64,000 nucleotides of DNA, from NCBI GenBank assembly GCA_001600415.1, contig BCJX01000003.1, positions 124,980 to 188,979 on the forward strand, written 5' to 3'. Below the pieces are notes generated by a model. It saw nothing but the letters and a program-made list of their open reading frames with translations, did not search any database and was not told the origin of the DNA. The DNA is from Pascua guehoae (Eukaryota; Basidiomycota; Tremellomycetes; Trichosporonales; Trichosporonaceae). A program made the position numbers and the translations under genes. Shown piece after piece: positions 1-11,422 of this stretch (positions are counted from its first letter, which is position 1; every line of letters starts with the position of its first letter).

Positions 1-170
1 GTTTGTGGGCGCACGTTCGGGGCATGGGGTGAGCGTGGGAGAAACAGGCCAGGTGCGGGGAAACAGAGTGGAGGCGGGGTAAGCCATCGCCACCCACCAA
101 CTGTTTCCAAACCTTGACTCATCTCACTACTACACCCTCATCTCGTCCTTCCATTCTCCAACTCATCAGC

Positions 171-179
171 ATGCCATGA
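171..179 (+). promoter_or_regulatory. Minimal upstream ORF overlapping the MLH3 start
   Basis: The sequence ATGCCATGA encodes Met-Pro-stop. Its stop codon overlaps the ATG at 176 that opens MLH3, one frame away. A scanning ribosome would meet this ATG first, so it could lower or condition MLH3 translation by reinitiation or leaky scanning. This is visible directly only if the transcript starts upstream of 171, which I cannot confirm. Confidence 0.4.
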
Positions 180-3100
180 CAGACACCCCCACACCTCCCC
201 ACCCCGACCCCCGCGCGCCCGCGCCCACCCCCACCACCACGGCTGCGACCGCAGTGGCGCGCCTCCCGCGCCCGACCGCCACACGGCTGCGCTCCACACT
301 CGTCGTCCCGAGCCTCCCCCGCGTCCTATCTGAACTGGCCCAGAACGCCCTCGACGCACGCGCCTCGCACGTAGAGTGCTGGGTGTCGCTTGTGCCTGGC
401 GCCGAGGGCGTGCGGGTCGAGGATGACGGGGTGGGGATGGATGTGGGGACGGTGGGGGTGCGGTATGGTGAGTTCTCGAGGCATTGTGGGTGAGGGAGGG
501 GGGAGGGGATGGATGAGTGTTTGGGAGAGGGCAGTTGGCATAGGGGAGAGGGAGGGGTGTGGGAGTTGTACATGCCAGTCGTCTTGGCGAGTGTCATAGA
601 GCGTGCTGGAGCTCTTGCTGTCGCTCTTGCTGGTTCTGCACTCGAACACATGACGGAGAGCTCTCCGCCATTCGCGTCTTCACCTCCTTGCCCTACGAGT
701 CACCTCTCCACCGCAGCCTGTCCCGATTCCGCGTCTCTATTGATCCACCATAACCGCTCTTCCTTCTCAAGCATCTCGTCGCTTTCAACGCTTCCAACCT
801 ATGACCCACTGTGACCACCCCACTGACACCAGAAACGACCAAACCCTCCGCTGAATCGCACCTCGCACCCATCGGGTCGTACGGATTCCGAGGCGAGGCT
901 CTTGCGTCCATCTCGGCCCTCGCACTCGTCGAGGTCACGTCGCGGATTGCTCGCGGAGCGAGCATGTGTAAGATTGTCAAGGTGGGTCGGCATTGTGCTG
1001 GGAACAGGCGCGGGGGACGTTGGGATGCGTGGAGAGATGTCGAGAATGAGGTCCAAGTATGTGCGGCGAGAAGGCATAGTGCCTGCCGAGATCGAGGACG
1101 ACGACGCATTGAAATGTCTGGAAGGAGCCTGGCTAAAGCCCCTTTGGCGAAATTGCCACCAACCACAGTTCATACTCGCACTCCACGGCTGTACGCCCAT
1201 GCTGACTCCAGAACGGCACGACCCTCTACACCGGCCCTGCACGCAACGACCTCCCACGCGCACACGGAACGACCGTCGCCGTTCGCGACCTGTTCAATGC
1301 CGTGCCCGTGCGCCAGGCGGCACTCGCAAGTGCCCCAACTACTGTGCTTGCGGCGTGTCGGCGGGTGATTGAGGGTCTGGCGCTGGCTAATCCCAGCATC
1401 AGGTGGACTCTATGGGAGGACCGGCCTGTTGGAGCACGCAAGATGCTCTCCCTCCAGGGTGTGAGTGGACCATTGCAATGCTGGCAGTGCACTGGGGATA
1501 TCGGCCTGTGGCCTGTGGCAACCGCCTCGGTGCCAAGAATGGGCTTCTGGAGCTGACATGAAGGCAAAGAACAGCGTCGATGTCTTCCGAACCATCTACG
1601 GCATGGCGGGTGTGGACAAGGTGCAAAAGGTCCGCGTGTCTGCCGGCGATCGGCGTGTAGACGGCTTTATCAGCCTCGAAGGCGGTGTCATCAGGTCTCA
1701 CCAGCATCTTTGTACGTGCTCACACCGCGACAAGGCTAATGCCAGACGTCAACGGGTATCCCCTCGAAGCGTCCGAGCTGCACCAGGCCATTGCACGCAG
1801 GTTTGCCCAGAGCCAGTTTGCCACTGTTGTGAGTTGGCATGAAGAGTGACGCCCAATGTCTTGGGAGCTGACATTAGGCATCTGACCTAACCGATGATTA
1901 CCACCACCACTCCAAGCGGCCGTCGCCACGCCGTCTCATCCGTCACCCCATCTATGTCCTCAACGTGACTCTGCCTGCTGACGAGGTGGACGCGGCATAC
2001 GAGCCTGGAAAGTCAACACTCGGGTACAAGGTGAGCTCGGCATTGCGCGTCAAAGCTCACACTCAGGACACCGGGCAGGTGAAAGCGTTTGTCCTAGCTG
2101 TCATCGACGACTACCTCCGGCGCCACGGCTTCATCACCAAGCGCAGTACCTCTGCCGAGCAGGATTCACCGTGCCCCAGTCCTTCCAAGCGTGCATTAGG
2201 CCCCAGTCTTTTGAACCGTCCATTAGACACGGGGAAGGCACCGGGAACGCCAACCAAGCGGCAGAGCTTAGCCCCACGGGATGCAGCGGGAGCTGGCATC
2301 AAGCGCTTGTTCTCCGAACGCCTCGAAGAGTCTCTGGGAAATTCGGCGGAGCACCCGGCAGCGGACTCGGCAAGGGACTCGACAGCCGCCTCGTTCGATC
2401 TCAGTGCGCCGAACTGGATCCAGGAGCTTGAGCGAGTGGGTCACGATTACGCCTTTCTAGCTAACCTGCAGCAAGTCGATGACAGCGTCCTGGCGATCCG
2501 CCGCCTGACTCCACTCGACGAGGTCGGAGACAACCCCACTCGCTTGACCACTGCTCCACCCCCGCCTCTATCGGACATTACCTTTTCGCGTACGAGCCTC
2601 TCATCGCCACACGTCCGCATTCTGCGGCAGGTCGACCGCAAGTTTGTCCCGTGTGTCCTCCGCGGCTCGTTTGCGTCTGGCCCGCCCCGCCGCGTACTGG
2701 TCATCCTGGACCAGCACGCCGCCGACGAGCGTGCCGCCGTCGAAGGCATTCTGCACGCGTTGTGTGAAGGGTTTGTGTCTAACTCTCTCGCGACCGTCAG
2801 CGTCGACCCCGACGTCGTGCGCGTCGTCCTCACACGCCGCGAAATGGAGATGCTGTCGCTCCCTGGAGCTCTTGGTGTGCTCCAGCGCTGGGGTATCGAC
2901 CTCGCCGTCCCCGATACAGCAGAGGGAGGTGGCGAGTACGTCCAGGTCGGGATCAGGACCGTGCCTGCGCTCCTGGATCGCCTCGCACGCCGACAGGGTA
3001 CGGAGATGAAGCGATTGCTCAAGCTCTACCTCCCTGTACTCGGCGAGGGGATGGGTGAGATCCAGGCGTTGATGGCGAGCCTTGATGGCATGCCGCGAGG

Positions 3101-3907
3101 TCGCAAGCCTAGAAATACGTCACTGCGCGAGAAGGAGCACGGAGAGTCGAGCCAACCCCGAGGCGACAGTGACACCGGCGATACCACGCCAACCAACACC
3201 GCGACCGCCACTCTAGAGACGGACGGGAACGCAATAGCGGCGAACGCTGTCACAACACATACAGCCAACACACCCAACACAGTTTTAACCAACGAACCCA
3301 CACCTAAAGACTCCAACACGCATAGCACTAGCACACAGCATACACGCACACAAAGCACAGTCGACACGATCAACACTACACCAACAAGTACATTCAACGA
3401 CAACCATGACAATACCCCCAACATAGAAGAACCCAAACTGCCCAGCACCGACGAAACTGACAATCCGCGCCACGCCCGCATCCAGGCCTGGATGCCCGCC
3501 GAGATGGTCGAGCTCGCCAACTCGAAAGCATGTCGTGGTGAGTTCCAAGCGCAGGGTAGTTTTCCCGCTCCCTGCCTCCAGTCTACTTCCGTATGCTATC
3601 TGGCACAAGGCTGATGTCAGGCGCAATCATGTTCGAGGACCGCCTCGCACCCGACCAATGCGCGCGCCTCGTCACGCGCCTCGCGGCATGCCGCAACCCG
3701 TGGATATGCGCGCATGGCCGGCCCACACTGGCGCCGCTGCGTGTCATCGACGGACAGGCGAGGGGACGGCGCGTGATTGATTGGAAGCGATGGGCAATGG
3801 AGACCGAGAGCCGGCAGGAGGAGAGTGGTGCCGATGAGGGTGGGGCGGGGCCAGGAGAGGGTGATGAGAGCCGTGTGGCTGATACAGGCGGTGAGGTGGA
3901 GATGTGA
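176..3907 (+). CDS. MLH3: DNA mismatch repair / meiotic recombination protein MLH3 (MutL homolog), multi-exon
   Basis: MutL-family ATPase and endonuclease, acting with MLH1 in mismatch repair and crossover resolution. The N-terminal GHKL motifs are visible: ELAQNALDA (residues about 53-61), EDDGVGM (about 82-88), GSYGFRGEAL at about 870-900, and GTTVAVRDLFNAVPVRQAAL near 1260-1320. The C-terminal endonuclease metal site DQHAADERAAVE fits DQHA-x2-E-x4-E at about 2709-2745. The final exon carries ACRGAIMFEDRL and CAHGRP, the zinc-site end typical of MLH3. Supported introns are 982-1211, 2032-2067 and 3538-3620; another lies between about 469 and 835 with uncertain edges, and the frame around 1700 is unresolved. 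An Asn/Thr-rich linker of about 100 residues (3170-3430) separates the two endonuclease motifs. The start at 176 gives a short Pro/Thr leader before the ATPase core. Confidence 0.88.
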
Positions 3908-4666
3908 GCGACGGCGAGATGTAGCATGTACGCATTGAGCCGTGTACTGAGATGTCACTTGTAGAGTAGTATACTTCACCTCGCCTAGGCCGCAGGGTCT
4001 GGGCACGACATGCGGAGAGGACGAAAAGTAAATCAGGGGCTATAGAGCCTTGTTGGCTAGGCACAAGGCGAACGATGGAAGCTGGGCAGTCGCCCAAGGC
4101 AGTTCTCCTAGGTTTGTGTGAAAAATAAAGAACTGGGACAGGAGCCATTGTGACACACCTTGGGAAGAAACTGCGGGCAGAGAGACTGTCGCCAGCAGGC
4201 GTAAAAACAGCGTGTCGCATTGTCTTCATGACACACAGTGGCGACGCATGCTGGTTGGTTGTGCTATATACAGAAGGGATACAGAGTATGGACATGGTTG
4301 TGCGTTGCGGGTCGTGGCGAATGGGGCCGGCTGTTTTGTAAGACCACGCGATACGAACAGTTGGGATAGAGGGGTGGGGGTGGATGGTTGTCTGCCGTTG
4401 TGTCACAAGTTGATGTTGCGGTGTGGTGGGGTCATCAGAGTCGTCTAAAGTGGAAAGTGGAATGAGGACACGTGCTGATGTGGGAGAGACGGAGAGGATA
4501 ACAAAGAAGAGCGAGGGCATATAGAAGCCCACGGGGCCGAGGGTATTCACACGTTGCGGCATTCAGTGTACATTGCTCGGACGACGTGGAGCATGATGAG
4601 GCGGATGTTCGGATTGCACATTTTCGACCATTATTTGCGCTGGCGCTCCATGGGTCAAAGAGCGCC
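3908..4666. other. Intergenic, convergent 3' ends of MLH3 and the PARP gene
   Basis: No coding pattern seen on either strand. It presumably carries both 3' UTRs and poly(A) signals; an AATAAA-like stretch (aaaaataaag) lies near 4120-4130. Confidence 0.5.
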
Positions 4667-6793
4667 TCAGACGCGGACCTGTTGAAGAAAGTCGCCAAAG
4701 CGATGGATGCACTCGCCACCCGAGCTAACGAGCTCGATCGCGTGCATGACCGTGTCGCGGAACTGGTGGCCGAGATGGCTGTCGGTGGCTGTAAACGGCA
4801 CGCGGCTGAGAGCGTCACGGACCTCGGCGTCGAGCGTATCAATCCACGTGCGGAGCTCGGCAATCTTCACATGGGAGTTTGTAAAGTCGCTGGAAACGTC
4901 ATTGCGGCAGTAGGCGCCGACAGAGTTGAGGCGATTGACGACATTGAGGGGGATCTTCTTGCGGAGCTTGTCGTTGGCCTCTTCGAGTTTGATGAGCGCA
5001 CGGCCCGCACCGCTCGGATGGTTGACAATGGCCTTGACGTCGCGCGGGGCAAACGGCAGCTGCGTGTAGCCATTGATAAAGAGCCCATTCTTGCCCTCCA
5101 CCATGGCGACGACCTCGTCAATGTCCCAAAAGTATTCGTCACTCGTGACGAGCAGCTTGCCCGCGTCTGAAACTTCTTCCAGTGTTGATCCGTACGCAAT
5201 GGTAGTCGAGTTGCGGTACTGCTTGACAATGAGGTCCTTTGCGGCCACCACAGGGACGTGCGTGGCGGTCGGATAAACGAAGAGGTATCGCAGAGTGACG
5301 CAGCTTTCATCCGAGGCGACGATAATCTGCCCCTGCATATGGTGGTGTACGCGGCTCGAGTTGGCGACCTCAACCAAGGCCAAGCACACGGGCGTCTCTC
5401 CCAAATTGCTGCCAGTCCAGCCGCTAAAGGGACGGAGGTAGCCCCTGGAAGTGCCACTCGAATTGGCAAGATAGATACCCTCGCCGTACGATGCACCCGC
5501 GCTCATGAGCTTGGTGTTACTCGCATTCTTGAGGTTTTGGCGCAGGATGTTGTGCCAGTTGGAGAGACCAGAACCATGGAAAGCGAAAAAGCTCCCATGC
5601 TTGCTACGGAGGGCTTCGAAGCGCTCGGCGTGTTGACGCGTCGACGTGTGGATTTGGAACTGTTGGTCGGTCTTCATGGCAGCAAAGTGCTTTTCGCTAG
5701 GCAGGGAGACAATGTGCGCACGGTTCGTGGCAAAGACCCAGCCCGTGGCAAATGGCGCTGCTGGGTTGACCTCGCGCATCATGGCGACACGCACATCGCC
5801 CGTGGCTTCGCTGAGCATGTCCATACGCGGCAGGAGGTTGAGCATGGTTGCGAGTTGGATTGGAGTAAAGTGCGCGTCGTCCGCAGCCCGGTTGACGGGC
5901 ATGGCAAGAGGTGAGACTGCTTGGCGGGCGACATCGTTGCACGCCGCAACAGCGGCAGTGAGGAGAAGGTCTGCGACGGGTGCGTCTGTGTCGAACAAGC
6001 TGAGGTCTGCCCCAAGTCCAAGGGTCTCGAGTTGGTATGCGCACAGGTCCTTGCCACAGATTGTGGGCTTGACACCGGGGAACAGGGGCGAGTCGCACAG
6101 CTGACAATAGTTGCCAGAGTTCTGGAGCCGGTCCGCCAGGCGTAAACAGAGGTCGGCAAGGAAGGCATCGCCGCGGTTGGACCAACGCGAGCCAAAGAAC
6201 ACTCGCGCGACGTGTGTGAGTTGCAGGCCGATGGGAAAGCCTGGGCGAGTACGTGACGTTGACGTCTCCAGGCCGCCGTTGCCTGGGTCGCCGTGCCGCA
6301 CCGTCACTGACGGCATGCCCGAGGTGCGCCGATACCCGTCGTCAAGGTCGATAACCACAATGATGGGGTGCGGGCGTGTAAGGCCACACGCTGCGCGAGC
6401 AAGGTCGGTGAGGTCCACGAGTGGGAGCGTGATTTCGAGGTGCACGCCAATCTGGCGCAGCTGGATACCCGTGTCGGCGAGCATGGCTTCGGCAACTTGA
6501 ATGTCTTCGTCCAGGAGCGCCTGTCCCACAAAGGCCTTGGATTGCTCAAACGAGTCGTCCTCATCGTCGTCGTAGCCAAAGGCAGAGTCTGCATCGGACC
6601 CGAACGCATCCTCAATCTCCCCGTCATCGCTCTCGTCCTCGTCGCTATCGGGTAACGTCGAACGGCGCGTGCGCTTGTTCGGAGGTGTTGCGGGCGGCGT
6701 GGAAGCAATGTGGATAGGATTGGCCGATGATCCTAACCGGGGAAGGTCTTCGGCGGGCGGGTCACCGATGTGGTGCTTGCGAGTCAACGTCAT
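4667..6793 (-). CDS. PARP6/8-like mono-ADP-ribosyltransferase, single exon, 708 aa
   Basis: Contains a PARP catalytic domain of the PARP6/PARP8 branch. The NAD-binding His motif FAFHGSGLSNWHNILR lies near residue 405, followed by NASNTKLMSAG, YGEGIYLANSS with the catalytic-fold Tyr, and CVTLRYLFVY, where poly-forming PARPs carry Glu. The missing Glu predicts mono- rather than poly-ADP-ribosylation (family knowledge). A Cys cluster, CQLCDSPLF...ICGKDLCAYQLETLGLG (about residues 230-265), matches the zinc-like insert upstream of the catalytic domain in PARP6/8. Residues 1-85 are basic then strongly acidic (Asp/Glu/Ser-rich), suggesting a nuclear or chromatin contact tail. The last roughly 140 residues after the catalytic domain match nothing I recognise, and I see no ubiquitin-conjugating domain, which some fungal relatives have fused. 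The ATG at 6793 is the first in frame. Confidence 0.8.
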   Translation of the reverse strand: MTLTRKHHIGDPPAEDLPRLGSSANPIHIASTPPATPPNKRTRRSTLPDSDEDESDDGEIEDAFGSDADSAFGYDDDEDDSFEQSKAFVGQALLDEDIQVAEAMLADTGIQLRQIGVHLEITLPLVDLTDLARAACGLTRPHPIIVVIDLDDGYRRTSGMPSVTVRHGDPGNGGLETSTSRTRPGFPIGLQLTHVARVFFGSRWSNRGDAFLADLCLRLADRLQNSGNYCQLCDSPLFPGVKPTICGKDLCAYQLETLGLGADLSLFDTDAPVADLLLTAAVAACNDVARQAVSPLAMPVNRAADDAHFTPIQLATMLNLLPRMDMLSEATGDVRVAMMREVNPAAPFATGWVFATNRAHIVSLPSEKHFAAMKTDQQFQIHTSTRQHAERFEALRSKHGSFFAFHGSGLSNWHNILRQNLKNASNTKLMSAGASYGEGIYLANSSGTSRGYLRPFSGWTGSNLGETPVCLALVEVANSSRVHHHMQGQIIVASDESCVTLRYLFVYPTATHVPVVAAKDLIVKQYRNSTTIAYGSTLEEVSDAGKLLVTSDEYFWDIDEVVAMVEGKNGLFINGYTQLPFAPRDVKAIVNHPSGAGRALIKLEEANDKLRKKIPLNVVNRLNSVGAYCRNDVSSDFTNSHVKIAELRTWIDTLDAEVRDALSRVPFTATDSHLGHQFRDTVMHAIELVSSGGECIHRFGDFLQQVRV

Positions 6794-7766
6794 GGTGGCG
6801 AAGGACAGGTTGATGTAGGGAATAGCAAGCTATCCGTGGAAGGGTGGAGACGGTTGGGAGTGGCGAAGGGCACAGTGGTTGGTTGAGAGAAGAAGAGGGG
6901 GGGAGGGAGGGGCGATGGTGTGATGTTGAATGATGAGAGGGTGGTGTGAACTCGAGGTGAACAAGTATATGTAGTGTGTGAGGAGGGAGGAATGGTTCCG
7001 TTGCGTGGGGGGGGTGCGAGTATGAGTGAGGAGGCGGTCGCGTGCGAGGGGGTTATGGTGCGGAGACGATGTCTAGCCGTGCCAGATGCCAGAGGAGTGA
7101 CCTGACAATCGGACGCGTCTCGTCTTAGCGTCTTGCGTCTTGTTTTACCCAAAGTGGTGGTAAGAGAGTGAACAAGCAAAGAGAAAGAAGACGAAGAAGG
7201 AAAGAACAAGGTCTGGAAGGCTGCATGCCTTTGGTAGCCTTAGTGGCCAGTGGCCAGTGGGTTGTTGCGTGCGTGGGTGCGTGCCTGGCATGCCTGGGGC
7301 AGTGTTCCTTGGGTTGCTGTAGCCGACTCATCCAGCTCTGGGGCTCCGCAGTGGCAAATCTCAAAACATGATCATGATCGCCCACCCTGACATCTAGAGG
7401 AGTCAGTCAGTTGCATCCCATGTTCTGCTAACAATGCGGTCAGCTCAAACTCGGACTGTACGCACTCCACGGGCAAGGTGCTTGTGGGTGTGGTGTTTCA
7501 AGGTAGTCGGAGCTGAAGCATCGCACCTTTCCGGGGATGCACTCACAACGACTGAGGGAGGCGCTGTTTGCTCACAGCCTCTTCTCAGGGCGGCTCCCCC
7601 TCTGACGCTGACGGCAACCCAAACGCCGACAGAGTGGATAGCGATGCGGTAGGGGAGATGTATAAGGCTCTACTCGTGCTGCGCTTGGGCAGTCGCAAAT
7701 CGGTTTCATAATAATGTACAACGAATGCAAACGCAACGATGCGAGCAGACCACCAGCGTTGACAAT
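6794..7766. other. Intergenic: PARP promoter side and 3' side of the GPI-type protein gene
   Basis: Purine-rich on the plus strand (pyrimidine-rich leader for the minus-strand PARP gene). No convincing coding signal. Confidence 0.45.
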
Positions 7767-8919
7767 CTACACTGCCATCAGAATGGCCGCGAATCCAATC
7801 CCAGCGACGGCTGGGAGGATCCGAGCTGAGAACGCAGGACTGGCTTCACTCTGAATGCCGTCGTGCGCCTGGACACCCGAGGGGAAGGTTTCGCCACCAT
7901 TGGCTTTGATCTCAAACTTTTCAGACCACACGATGCTCCATGTATTGTTTGGGCTGTGAAGCACGCCGGCTGAGGTCAGCGAGTGCCTGTACAAGTGTCG
8001 ACGCGTCGACAAAGAGCTATATCCCGACTCGTGTGCCGAAATGGGAGGACACATACTGTCTGGACGATATTCGGTGACATTGGGGCACCACGCAATGCCA
8101 ACCTGGTAGCCGGTACTGGGGTAGACGGGCATCTCGAGGCACGGTTCGGTGCTACAACTGTCGATCAGCAAACGGACGCAGTGACCAGGCGGCTGAGGGT
8201 GCATGGTGGCTTGGTGTGAGGCACAAGAGTTGACAAAGGCGATTATGCCAGCCCATACCGACTCACGGTCGAAAACATGGCCAGACCGTTCTGTTTGAAG
8301 TGTTGCCGTAGGCTGTGGAGTAATAAGTACCCCCTGCGAGTGAGTAGCGATCCCCCAGTTTACCAAAAGGACCCACAATCGCTGAGTATGAAATACTTGG
8401 CCATATAAGTATCCGTGCCGTTCCAGAAGCGCAGGTCCTTCGTCGTTGACCACTGATGGTTATAGGCGGTCATGTTGATGGCAGATGGATTGTCCGTGTT
8501 GATGAGAAACATGTGCTGGATCCAATTGGAGTCCTTCGACACCACGGAATAATCGGCATACTTCCACTGAATGAAGGCCGTGCCGCCCATAGCCCCTGCC
8601 AGTCAGCGGGCCATAAACAGACAGGCACAGGCAGCACAAGTGGTCAAGTGGGTCACGGAGGAGGCAGGTAATACTCACACCACTTGTCCTTCTCGGGCCA
8701 AGTGATCGTCGCTACATCGCTGGGCACCGGAAGCGGAGAGTCGGACGGGAACGGGGACGAGGATGGGGAGGCAGACGTAGTTGCCGGGGTGGATGCGGAT
8801 ATCGTCGATGGGGAAGCACTTGGTGCAGACGGCGCAGCGGGATTGTTCGATTCATCCTGAGCAACCGCCAACGAAGCGGTACCAAGGAGGGCCAGTGCGA
8901 TATGAGTGGCGAAGAACAT
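7767..8919 (-). CDS. Secreted, Ser/Thr/Pro-rich protein with predicted GPI-anchor signal, five exons
   Basis: The ATG at 8919 opens a signal peptide (MFFATHIALALLGTASLAVA) followed by an Ala/Ser/Pro/Thr-rich stretch to about residue 70. Introns join cleanly: donor gtgagtatt with acceptor ctggcag gives ...KDKWWAMGGTAFIQWKY; gtaaactgg...ccacag gives ...DCGSFCLRQHFKQNG; a third lies near 8220-8270; and gtatgtgt...ctcag gives ...YRPDTGVLHSPNNT. The product ends in a hydrophobic tail (SARILPAVAGIGFAAILMAV) after a Ser/Ala-rich stretch, typical of a GPI-attachment signal. Several Cys and N-glycosylation sequons (NMT, NGT, NNT, NVT) fit an extracellular wall or membrane protein. I do not recognise the central domain, so function is unknown. 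Confidence 0.68.
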
Positions 8920-11149
8920 TGTCAAGGAGTTAGAAGTGGAAGTGCTACTCCTACCGATGCGACGTTAAGTGCCCCACTACATGGCCTTGGGAGCCGGTGC
9001 GCGACGAGTATGTGTGTTCTTTGTCATTGGGAACTGGTGTTCGGTGGGGGGATTTATATTAAGGTTGTGGTGTGCCTCTTGCCAAGGTCACGGGGGTGCA
9101 GCACACGATCAGTTTTTAATATGCGTCGTCGTTGGTAGAGTCGAGCAGAATGTGTTAGCCTCTAACCCGAGTGGGCTCGTGACTTGACGAGTTGCTGGGC
9201 AGAAACGTGCCAAGACTTCCAGTGTTTTAAGCGACAATGATGTCATTGCATCGTTGCCGCCGGCAACTCGTCAATGAACTTCCATACTTCCAACACCGGT
9301 GCACTTCCAACTCAAGATTTCCCCCTTCTCCGACGTTGGGCCCACTGTCAAGTGCCATAGCCAGAGTACGGAATCAGAGTCACCATGTGGTCCAGGTAAG
9401 AAGTTGGCCTCATGCCTGGACCTCTGCGTGGAGGAAAGAATGCCACAAGACAGGGCTTTTCACAAAATTCTGCAACCAGGTGGCATTAATATTGGCACCC
9501 TTCAAACCTCAGCATATGCGGCTAGTCCACAAGACGGCCGTCCCAGCTGTTCACGATGCCATCATGGCGCCAGCTCTTCGTCTGCCAGGATGGTGAGCGA
9601 TTCTACTCGAGGGCCAGGAAACAGTTGAAATCGATACGGGGGAGCCGTAGCTCACAGCGGATCAGGTCGTACAACTACCATGTATGGATTCGTAATCGCG
9701 TGGGCACCCGCTAGGGGATTGCCTTGCCATCTGTTGCTGGTGCTTGAATGCGTGTGAAAACTCGCTTGCGACTGGTGTTTCATCACCTCAGGTGAGTTTT
9801 TCTCGGGTGCCGCTCGAAACTGGTAACGCCTACCGACAACTCTCAGCTGAAACAAGACACGTTCTCGGGTCAGAGGTACCGGGGACAAGACGCGACAGCA
9901 TACGACTCCGCAGCAGTCACGGTGCTCTATTTATCCTCGTCTGTCCAGATCTGCACGATCCTTTTGGCGACGGGTCTTGTTTGTTTACTCAGTCCAGGCA
10001 TTCGGGGCTTATAACGTGAACCGATAACGTCAAGTAGGCTATGGGGCCATACTCTGATTGTGAAACGCGCTCGCGATCCGCAGGCACCATGCTCCCGACA
10101 GATAAGTGGGTGTCCGCGTCCCTCCCGTCGTCGAGGTTGAAAGGGGTGCTAGAGACGACGGGGGTGGTTGGTGTCTAATCGCGGAGGTCAGTCACCAAAC
10201 AATGGTGACGAGCGGGTCGGGACCAGCAGTGGTAAATCGGGCCCTACCTTTCCCCATACGACAGCTACCAGCTGCCGGCAGCGCGACCCGCTGTCAGGCG
10301 TGTCATGCGGGCCCTTGGCCCAGTTCCGCACCACCCTGCTTGAGGCGTTCGACCCCGGTTCCAGTGCGGGCGAGCGGCTGTCTGGGTCGCAGCGGGGCCG
10401 GGTTGGCGTCCCGCCTCCCAACCTTAAAGGTTCCAGGAACAGGTCCATGCCGTCATGCCGCCATGTAACCTGGTTTCTGGGGTCCTTGTGGCCCCGCTCC
10501 GCCTATGCCCAAGCAGGCTACCACTACTGGAACACTTGACATGTTGTAACAACGGCTGATCTGCTGCAACGCTGAGAGGTACTGGTAGGCGGGTAACTGA
10601 TACGAGAGGCAGTCACTTGTCTGATGGATAGGTGAGAAGTGTTTGCATAGCGCGTTATTGTGGACGCGACGACGCGACCGCGACCGCCTCGTTGGTGAGT
10701 GACAATGGACTTGGCGCGCCGCATCGTGCACCTCCCCAAGCCGGGTCGTCGCAACGGTTGCGCGTGCCAACGAGCGGCGAAGGTAAACAATCCTTTTCTA
10801 TGCGCAACGCACACTCGTAGACAGGCGTCAAGTACCGAAGACCCAATGCATTAAACGGGCTATCTACTGGAAATCTACAAAACTAAAACGAGTGTGAAAG
10901 GTGGTATAGTGGGGTATACGAACTGTCCATGAATATATTTCTCGTCGGTCGTGCCCTTTCGGTTGTTGGACGCGGCGCCCGCGTGGATGGCATGAATTGT
11001 GTCGTTTGCATTTGGCCAATGCTTGTCCAGCCTCGGCTGGATTCAGGCGAGCTGTGCGGCCTGTCGAATCGCCGGGGTGGTGCTGTGCGCCGCGACCGCT
11101 GATTTTGTGAGGCCTCACCAGAGACCGAAGAACTTGCGGCGCCCGGGCA
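8920..11149. other. 2.2 kb region without a supported gene
   Basis: Short ORFs only, none with family motifs. The distal part (about 11117-11149, minus strand) reads [10 protein letters not shown] then a stop. This may be the displaced original C-terminus of the mucin-like gene that ends beside the cob insertion (inference). Confidence 0.4.
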
Positions 11150-11422
11150 ATTGATGGAGGTGTTTGCATAGGGTTAGCTGGAATATAGTTATCACTGTGT
11201 CCCATTACGTTAGGTAGATAGAATACAATAATAGCCATTGCTAAGAAGAATAAGAAGATTGTAATTAAATCTTTGAACATGTAATATGGATGCATTGGAA
11301 TTCGATCAGCATTTGAGCTAATTCCTAATGGGTTACTACTTCCGTTAACATGTAATGTCATTAGATGTAGAATAGCTAATGCAGCTAGGATGAAAGGTAG
11401 TAGGTAATGTAATGAGAAGAAT
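11150..11422 (-). pseudogene. cob: NUMT: fragment of mitochondrial cytochrome b (cob) inserted in nuclear DNA
   Basis: An abrupt AT-rich island in a GC-rich contig. On the minus strand about 91 codons read without interruption as cytochrome b: [68 protein letters not shown]. The fragment ends just before where the PEWY quinol-site motif would follow. The intact frame and sharp edges indicate a recent insertion. It lacks a start and most of the protein, so it cannot make cytochrome b. Edges are accurate to a few bases. Confidence 0.92.
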
